From NCBI GenBank assembly GCA_016748015.1, contig JAAOMT010000003.1, positions 473,242 to 537,241 of the forward strand: a DNA stretch of 64,000 nt, in the 5' to 3' direction. Origin of the DNA: Geosiphon pyriformis (lineage: Eukaryota; Glomeromycota; Glomeromycetes; Archaeosporales; Geosiphonaceae). The position numbers and the translations under genes are program-made. Below are positions 55,585 through 64,000 of the stretch, one piece after another (the stretch's first letter is position 1; every line of letters begins with the position of its first letter). The notes under the pieces were generated by a model. It searched no databases and was not told the DNA's origin. It worked only from the letters and a program-made list of their open reading frames with translations.

Positions 55585-58500
55585 TTTACTTGATTTAAGG
55601 TATGTATACCGTTTGAAGTCTGTGAAGAAATCTGAGTGAATAAATATTGGATATATGTATTGAGCAAGAAGGAAATAAAATGTTCAAAGAGTAAAAGTAA
55701 GATTTTTGATCAGAATTTGTCATTTGATGTGAACATTTTTGAACGACCAAGAAAATGTGATAGAGTGGTGATGAAAAGTATTCACTTTGCTTAGTAATAA
55801 ATATTCAAAATGTGCATTCAATTCTCCATGGGAGATGAATATCATGATATTAATTTAAAATAAAAGACCTAGTCTCCAATGTCAAAAATTTTGATTTATT
55901 AAAAAGAACATCTTTAACATTTAGAATGATAAAATATTTAGCATCACTTTTTCTCCTTCAATTTGGGATCCCTCCGCCATTTAACAGTAGAAGAAATTAT
56001 CCCAATATTTTATTTAAACTATTCTTCTATCCCAATAGACATTTCAAACTTGCTACTCAATTGATCCTTATACTTTGCCGGATGCTTATAGAGCTAACTC
56101 AGAGGCCAAAAAATAGACAAGTTATACACATAACACCTTGGTCCATGTGCTTCTAATAAACTTGGCCATAGTACCAGAGTTTGAAGAAATTTTCAGAGAT
56201 TTGGTGAATTCTTGTTGACGGATAACGGAGCTGATGGCTTTCGTGAGGTTTTTATAATCCCACGATATAAAATAAAAAAATATAATGAAAATTCCATTGA
56301 ATCAGAGAAAGCTATAAAATACTTTTACATGGGGAAATTTTATTTTCATCGAAACGAATGTCCAAAATTAATCGGAATAATAATTTAAATTTTTAAACAT
56401 CCAACCTTTCTCATTTCAATCTCTTTCAGCTTATTTTTATTATTGACTTACTCTTTCAATAACTGTTGAATTTCTTTATCTGGGACCAATTAATTTTTTT
56501 TTGGCGCTACAATTATATTTCCTGTTGAGATGACAAACTCTGACACATCTAATGAAATTAGAAAATCTATATCCTTTTCCACGCTTAACTTTGAGATAAA
56601 ATTGCCAAGTTCAAGTGAAATTAACTAGTAGTATTTTCTGTTTAATTTAAAGAAGAAGAAGAAGAAGAAGAAGAAGAAGAAGAAGAAGAAGAAGAAGAAG
56701 AAGAAGAAGAAGCAAAATTTTGAAAAATGAAATGGATTGAGAAAATTCCTTCTTTACTTTCCTCGATCTTCGATGAATGTTTCACGATTTTTATGATCAT
56801 TAATTATTCGTGAGGAAAAATGAGAAAAGTTATCTTCTAATGTTGGTGGGATTGTAACTATATATTCTTTCTTTTGTTTTGATCATACTGTCAGAAGAAT
56901 TAATATAGGAAGATATTGTTATGTGTGCTAGAGTTTCTGAATCGAAACTTCCTTTTAGTTTGTTAGTAGAGATTGGTAATCATTTCTTTTATTATTTATA
57001 AATAAAATTTATGAAGGAGCTTTAGAGAATTTCGAAATTTGATCATTAATGAATCTTGAAGAGAAATGTAATTTTTATATAAAAAACACTCATTTAACTT
57101 AAAAATTAAAGGTATATATTTTTTGGATTAAATCTCATAAAAATTATTAAAATAAGTAAAAACTTGAAGATAGTCCCCTTTTTTTGCTTTCCAGTTTTAT
57201 TTTAAATTGACGTGACAAAAAAAATATAAAAAATCTTTTTCAGGTAAAACATGTGATTAAAAATCACTGAACAGATCCTTATATGCTCTACAAGCTAGCT
57301 ACATTACATATATATTAAATATAATCAAAACAAAACAAAGGCTCATGTTTGGATTGTTATCTCTCGGGGGATCGATGAAACTTTTTTATAATTTAACATT
57401 CACACTAAATTATTTTACATGAAACAAATAAATTTTAAGAGGAAAAATGATTATCCTCAAAAATAATCATTTGAAAAGTGTAAAAAGCAAACATTTTTAA
57501 AAAAAATACTCCAATAAATTTTTTTTTTATAACAATAATTTTAATAGAATATTAATATTTTTGACAAAATTATATTACAACTTGATTTTATTATAACTTT
57601 ATTTCTATTTGAACTTCAATTCTGCTTTTTTATTCATAATAGAAAAAAAAATTCACTTTACCTAATTTAATTATTTTATCATTTTAAAAGAATAATAATA
57701 ATTATTTCAATATTTTTGATTAAGGTTTCTAAAATATTTCAAGTTTCAACCTGAGTTTTTATATACTAATTTAATAATCATGAATTGTTCCCATTGATAA
57801 TGAAACCATTTAATTAATTTTCGATATTTAAAGTAACGAAAATTTTCTTCTCATTTCTATTTATATATATATATATACAAAATATTCTTTAGAAATTATT
57901 TCATTAATACCATATAAAATTATTTCGTATACTTTAATGAATATTTTGAAATATTTTCCATTGAAAAATTTAGGATTTTCATTATTTATATAGAATCAAA
58001 GCCAATCCATTTTTGAAGCTGATTGAATCAGTACACACAAACATGATGTCTCATGTTATGATTTTTATCGGCTTTGTTTTGTTAAAAAATTTTTTAATAA
58101 AAAATAAAAATAAAAAGTTCCGAATAGCAGGTTTCTAAACCAGCCCCCATAGGTAAAACAAGATTGTAAACATAAAATTAAATGAAACGTTTCATTTTCT
58201 AAACTTGGCGTATATTAGTTCTTCAAAATCTGAATATCGTAATCATTTAATATCATGTGTAATGCATTTTGAGTTCAGGAATAGGAGCCCAAACAGTTTC
58301 GAAAATGATAAATTTAAAAAAAAAAAAATGCAGAAAATCAAACACAAATATAAAGTCACCTTGACTACATCCCTAATTCTATTTTTCCCCTTTTTCTTTT
58401 AACTCAATTTCTTTTTCATTTCCTTGTGGTTCTACTTCTTTTGCTCGTGGTTGTCTTTTCTTTTTCCAAAACTTTTCTTCGCAATATCGCAGGTCGATTC

Positions 58501-58916
58501 AAAGCTTCTTACCATTATATACCAAAAATTATTCGTAGATTTTGTTGAAAAATAAAAATTTATACAATAAAATAATATCTTTCTGTGCTTCGTTTTATTT
58601 TATTGAGTTGAAAAAAAAAACGCCATCTGACATCTTTCATCAAAAATCACTATTCAAAAAAACATTAAATCAAAAGACGCCCGAGTTTTCGAAATTGCTG
58701 AAATTTATTTAGAAGCTACAGCCTTCATAATAATATCTTTTAGCAAAAAAAAAAAAAATAGGAATTAATCATGATTAATTAAGCATCATTATAAATTGAT
58801 TAAAAGAAACTTTAAAAAGATATCTGGATAAAATATACAAACCTGCCTTATCTTAAATTTAATTCATCGCTTTTCAAATATAAAAGTACTTGTATATCAA
58901 AATTTATACTTATTTT
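55585..58916. other. AT-rich intergenic region with GAA microsatellite
   Basis: About 3.3 kb. No supported gene; 55926-56156 and 58205-58402 are open by chance. It contains the GAA run at 56651-56711, a TA run near 57864-57880 and many homopolymers. Confidence 0.6.
56651..56711. repeat. (GAA)n microsatellite
   Basis: About twenty uninterrupted GAA/AAG units. Long pure purine runs like this can form triplexes. Confidence 0.95.
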
Positions 58917-58940
58917 ACCTACCTACCTACCTACCTACCT
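58917..58940. repeat. (TACC)n microsatellite upstream of a gene
   Basis: Six ACCT/CTAC units end about 75 bp before the ATG at 59014, so they are in the leader or core promoter. Confidence 0.9.
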
Positions 58941-59013
58941 CACCCTTTCTCTTTGAAAGAGAAGATACACCAATTTCACGTATATACTACAACCTCCATT
59001 TTTCCACTTAACG

Positions 59014-60175
59014 ATGAAAAACACAATACCATCAAACATACTTACTTCTGCAGTTGATAGTAAAGACCAACAACATCTTGGTCTTGAAGGTGTTGATGAC
59101 CCATACCCAACTATCACTATAATCGATAATGACCAGAAACCTTTAACAAAGAAACAAAGAACCGCTTTCGGTTGTCTTCCTGAACGAACAGTTGTCATTG
59201 CTATTTTCTCAATTTACTTTGTAAGTAATCAAGATCTTAAGAATTTTGAGGATTCGAAGGAGATAAATTAATAAATATTTATATCGAATTTAATATTTCG
59301 AAAATCTTTTTTAGTTTTTTGGAATCGTGAAAACAGCTTCATGTGTTTCCGAATTCATACGTGAGTATCAGTAAGATAATTTCAAAAAATTTATACTTGA
59401 AACTTTCTAACTTTTTCATTTATCAATTTTTAATAGTCACCAAACCCTTAACCAGTCAATTATTCGTGATATTAACGGGAATGGTATCCTTCTTAATTGC
59501 AACAGCTGGTGCTATAGGCATGAATGCTTTATACAAGGTATGCGCCCCAACTTTTACAAAATTTTCAATTCAAACCATTTTCAAATTAACAATTTTCTCT
59601 TTTCCTATGGATTTTCATGATTTTCCTAGGAAAACGCGGTCTTGCTTCGTCGCTTGTCAATTTTCTTTGTGGTGCTTACCGGTTTTATCCTTGTGTTAAC
59701 CTCAATCGGTCTCATAATAGAGATGACAATGCGGAACGATTTGTTAAAAGAATGCACCAACCGATATAAAATTGATTATGATGATGATGATCAAATCGAT
59801 TGTAATCGAGTCGCGGATTTATTATTAATTAAGGAAGCTTTGTCGTTGCTATTTTTTGACTTAATCCTGGTATTTAATAAAATTCATTTTCAAAATACAT
59901 GACCTTTAAATACATTTCTAATTTCATATTGTTATTTTCTAAAGATTTACTTTGTACATGTCATTTTCCGACATGCACATGCAATGAAATCCCCATCGAG
60001 ATATCCATATCCTTTGGGTAAACCCGAGTCAGATCTACCACCCGCATACCACATCTACGTCTCCCAAGGTGTACCAACAGCTGACAATTGGGTACCACCA
60101 GCTTACAACGAAAATCCAAACAGCATCCCAGTAGGTGACGAGAAAAATGGACGAGATCCCACGAATCGCGTTTGA
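59014..60175 (+). CDS. Four-helix membrane protein with two PPAY motifs
   Basis: Five exons: 59014-59220, 59315-59360, 59437-59537, 59630-59869, 59945-60175; 274 residues. Cytosolic N-terminus (MKNTIPSNILTSAVDSKDQQ), then hydrophobic segments TVVIAIFSIYFFFGIV, LFVILTGMVSFLIATAGAIG, LSIFFVVLTGFILVLTSIGL and LSLLFFDLILIYFVHVIF. A loop between helices 3 and 4 has CTNRYKIDYDDDDQIDC, two cysteines that may pair. The C-terminal tail has DLPPAYHIY and WVPPAYNEN, PPxY motifs for WW-domain ubiquitin ligases. The layout resembles tetraspan cargo or sorting proteins, but I do not recognise a named family. Confidence 0.8.
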
Positions 60176-63100
60176 TAAATTATAGGAGGCAAGAGATTTG
60201 ATAAAAGTTACAACTTGGTTGCTATGAACATTTAAAAACTACTTTACAAGGCAAAATTTGAAATACAACTAGTTGTTGGCTTAAAATTTCCTTTAATCCT
60301 GATTTTTAATGATGTAGATAAAATTATACTAATATCTTTAGTTAGAAGACAAGTAATTTGAACTACAAGAGATTTTGAGTTTTTTTTTTTCATTATTATT
60401 AAATTTAAATATGATTTCTGTGAAATCTATCGCAATATAAAAATTTTATAGCTTCTCCGTAGAATTCTTTAATAATATTTGAAAAGGTTCAAACAAAGAA
60501 CAAAATTTTTACAAACAAGATTTATTTTGAAAAAATTCATAAATTTCTCAAGTGAAAAATTTTGAGTTCTCTTCGGTTTATTTAAAGTGAATTTATGCTT
60601 TAAAATTTTTTTTTTAAAAGTATCCAATAAAAAGGTAAACTGTTAAACGTTTTGAAGTAATAAATGAATTTGTAAAAAAATTTCAGAGTTCTCGTTGTTC
60701 CTTGAAAATTAAACGATTGTTTTTAAGATACAAATTGAATCAATCAAAAGGATATTTCTACCAAAATCGTGATAACTTTTTAAAATAGTGTTTCAATTTT
60801 GTACTTTTTCTCACTACACTACGCTCATTATGTAACCTAAACCCTAAGTTAGGTAATTAGGAAACGTTATTTTTAAAAAAAAAACCATTTTCAAGTCTTA
60901 AATTATTATTCTGTTACGAGACATAATCTTTAAAAATATGATTTTTATCAAAATCTTTTATCAAGTTTTTTTTTTGATTTTGATATATTTCTTTTAAAAA
61001 AAACTTTATACAATTTTTGATTAAAAATAGAAAACTCTATAATAAATTTTATTTTTCTTTAATGGATCACATTTTTCAGAGAATTATTATTATCTCATGA
61101 AAATTTAAAATAAATTGATTATTAATTCGTTAATTTTTGAATCATTGTCAAAGTTTTTTTCAGCTTATTTTATTAAAATTATTTTATAATTAAGAATTTT
61201 TTAACATGAAATATCAAAAAGCATTCGTCATTCGAAAATCTAAAAAATTATTTAAATCTCTTATTCAATTATTATTATTATTATTATTATTATTTTGTAA
61301 AGCAAATATATATATATATATATTGGTTTCATATGAACTTTAGATTTTTTTCTAACGACAAACAAAAGAAGTTGAATAATGACAAATTGTTTCTAGGTTA
61401 ATTGTAAATCTTTATCCTCAAATTCAATACACTTTTCAAAGTGAATTAAACATTTTATAATGTTTAATTCAGGAGAACCTTTAAAAATATGAAAAAAACT
61501 GAAATCCTTTAAAGATTAACTCGTAACCATTTTTCAATAATTATTTGAAACTTTAATATTGTATTTTATTAAAAAATGGTTTATTTTCATAATCAAATTT
61601 GATCATAAAGAAGTATTAATTTGATCATAAAGAAGTATTAATTTGATCATAAAGAAGTATTAATTTGATTATAAAGAAGTATTAATTTGATTGTTGTAGA
61701 TTTCTCTTTTAAGGAAATAAGGAGAAGTAACAATAAAATGTTGAATTTAATTAAGATTAATAATTTTTATTGGTAATGGCATGAAAAAAAGATTACCTTT
61801 ATAAAACATTTATGTTCGATCATGTTCATTATTGACTAAAAATTAATATAATTTATTTGAAAATCATTATAGAATTTTTCATTTAGAATAGGAGATAGTA
61901 AATATTATTTAAATGAAAACGTTTTTGTTTTACATCTTTAGTGTTAAAAAGATTTTTTTTGACATGAAATTTTTAATATTTTAAAATTTAATTCTAAAGC
62001 TTCCCGTGATTTTAATTTACATCGTTTTTAACCGAGTTTTAGACAGAAATTTAATTAATTCCTTTATACATAAATTAGATTAATAGTTTCTAGTAATTTT
62101 GAATCAAAATCACAACGATAGGATTGTTTTTATTATTTGAATTATTAAATGGTTATGTTTTTTTTTTTTTTTTTATTACATAATAATTAATTTTCATGAT
62201 TTAACTTTTTAATCATATAAGAATTAAATTTTTTGTTTGAAATCTAGTTTTAGAATTTTAGAATATAAATACATAAATACATAAATACATTAATACATGT
62301 ATATGTGTAAATTTATCGAAATGACGCAAAAATAAAAATAAAAAAGAGCGAGAAAAAATAAAAGAAGTAGTTAGCAGATGAATAATATTGAAGATGATTA
62401 AAGATCTATTGAAGATTGTTTAAAATATCAATTTTTTTTTAACACGACAAAAAACTTAATTTTAAAATTAGTTGAAAGAAATAATTTTTTTTTTATTTTT
62501 TATTTTTTTATTTCAAAGTTTTAGTTTTTATTTCAAAGTTTTATTTTTAAATGAGCTTTTATTGTGAACTGATTGGAAAGCTACAAAGAAAATTTTCCAA
62601 AAAATTTTTATTGATTTATGAAATTTTTTATTTTAAAAAAAAAATTATTTGTTATAAGAATTGCTGAAGATTCCAAAAATTTTTCAAAAAAAAAAAAAAA
62701 AACTCAAAACAAAAACCAAAGCAATAATAAAAAATAAAGGATTGCCTAATTCAATTTAAGCAAAGCATGAAACATCGGGGATTTTCTTTCATTTCATTAA
62801 AAGAACACACGATTCAGAAGGAAATCGAAGAATAAGCTTCTTTTGTTGATATTTTTCTAGAACATTTGATTTTTGAAACTCTATTTTCTATTCAAGATTA
62901 TCGTCCAAAATATCAATCATATAGTTAAATAGTGACCTCGCCTTTAACTATCAGACAAATATTTTCAAATTAAAAAAGGGGGAAAATAACATGATACGAG
63001 AATGGAACAATTCTTTATCCCTAATTTAGTAAATAGAATCATATTTTTTTTTTTTTTTTTAGGGCAGGATACATTTTCACTAGCTCAAATCTTTGTAAAA

Positions 63101-63855
63101 TGGCTGACTAAAACATAATTTTTAACAGGATTTTGTTTTCAATTGAATTTTTTTTTTTCAATAACGCTAAAAAATAAATTAATGTTACAAATATCATTCT
63201 ATAGGGACTCTTTTTTAGTTTTCGTTAATGTAAATAAGAGTTAACATCCTTTTTAAATACTATTAAAATTTTATTTTTCCAATTCATTTAACAATCTTCT
63301 TTAAGATAAACAGACAAAACTTTTAAGAACCCAAAGATTTGACAACAATAATTGAGATTTTTCGGTCAAATTAGTTGTTCATAGATAAATGTTGGTGGAT
63401 AAATTTTCATGGATAAAAAAAAAAAAATGATTAATCACTAAATGAATTTAAACTGAATTTTTTTTTTTGAAGCTTCCAATGCAAAAATTTTTCACTAATC
63501 AAGAGGAAAAATTGAAAGAGACTGTTACGATTTATTCAAAAAAGATCAAAGAAATCTAAAAAAACCTCTATTCCTTGATATCTAGGGCTTTTAAAAACCA
63601 TTCACAAATTTAGAAAATAAAAAGGTTTATCAAAGATGCGGAATGCACAGTAACATCATTAATGCGATTAGACGTTTTTTGTATAAATAAATAAATCCGG
63701 TTTTTCCCATTACCAAATTAGGGACAAAATCTAAAACCGTGATCCATGATTGGGAAATGCTATTACATAAGCTAAAATGAGTCTATATAAAAATTTTACA
63801 CAATCACCGACTTTTTCAATATCTGAATTTTATCAGGAAATGTATGATCTTTCTA
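60176..63855. other. AT-rich intergenic region
   Basis: About 3.7 kb with no supported gene. It contains a TTA microsatellite at 61270-61295, a TA run at 61308-61322, the 22-bp tandem repeat at 61598-61685 and an AAATACAT repeat at 62265-62300. Confidence 0.6.
61598..61685. repeat. 22-bp tandem repeat, four copies
   Basis: The unit TTTGATCATAAAGAAGTATTAA repeats four times. The last copy differs by one transition (GATC to GATT). Confidence 0.9.

Positions 63856-64000
<145 letters not shown>

Noticed and set aside
56651-56711. Lys/Glu-coding segment
   Set aside because: Pure GAA microsatellite with no flanking open frame.
61598-61685. CRISPR-like array
   Set aside because: The 22-bp units are directly adjacent without spacers; this is a plain tandem repeat in a eukaryote.

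Overview
This is a eukaryotic window, almost certainly from a fungus. Its genes carry short GT-AG introns (mostly about 60-130 nt), it has a division I chitin synthase and a HOP1-type meiotic protein, and its spacers are very AT-rich. The retrotransposon families (Ty3-type elements with a dUTPase module, and LINEs with a serine/valine-rich ORF1) are ones I associate with arbuscular mycorrhizal fungi (Glomeromycotina, Rhizophagus/Gigaspora-like). That placement is inference from remembered protein families, not a database result.

Positions 1-25,800 are a repeat island. A Ty3/Gypsy element on the minus strand (1-5665, cut by the window edge) has inserted into the RNase H region of a LINE (5666-6894). 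A second, full-length Ty3/Gypsy element (8343-18530, minus strand) has two LTRs, a primer-binding site, a polypurine tract and a perfect 4-bp target duplication (GTGC), and sits inside a LINE ORF1 (7316-19786). A third LINE fragment with RT and RNase H (19955-23060, minus) converges on it. All are decayed, mostly by transitions. A 2.7-kb block of extreme AT content (23120-25790) closes the island.

Positions 25,900-37,600 are gene-dense: Rab GDI (+), ribosomal protein eL28 (+), ARL2 GTPase (-), a small mitochondrial protein probably belonging to complex I (+, with an 8-nt micro-exon), a broken Fanzor/TnpB-like RNA-guided nuclease gene (-), two divergent membrane-protein genes of unknown function, and a CBP4/UQCC3-like complex III assembly factor (-). 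I rebuilt the exon structures from splice-site consensus, reading-frame phase and family similarity. Each model closes in frame with no internal stop.

Positions 37,600-64,000 are gene-poor: chitin synthase (+), a CAMK-like kinase with a KA1-like C-terminus (+), a lipid-droplet-associated hydrolase (-), the meiotic axis protein HOP1 (-, 13 exons, one only 10 nt long) and a four-helix membrane protein with two PPAY motifs (+). They are separated by 1.2-4.3 kb AT-rich spacers with microsatellites. The window ends inside an AAT microsatellite.

The host genes cover housekeeping traffic (GDI, ARL2), translation, mitochondrial assembly, wall synthesis and meiosis. There is no operon-like or pathway cluster. 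The most unusual content is the transposon biology: retroelement dUTPases with a cysteine-rich module, a non-canonical protease motif, an extra ORF after integrase, an ORF1-only LINE, and the Fanzor/TnpB relic.
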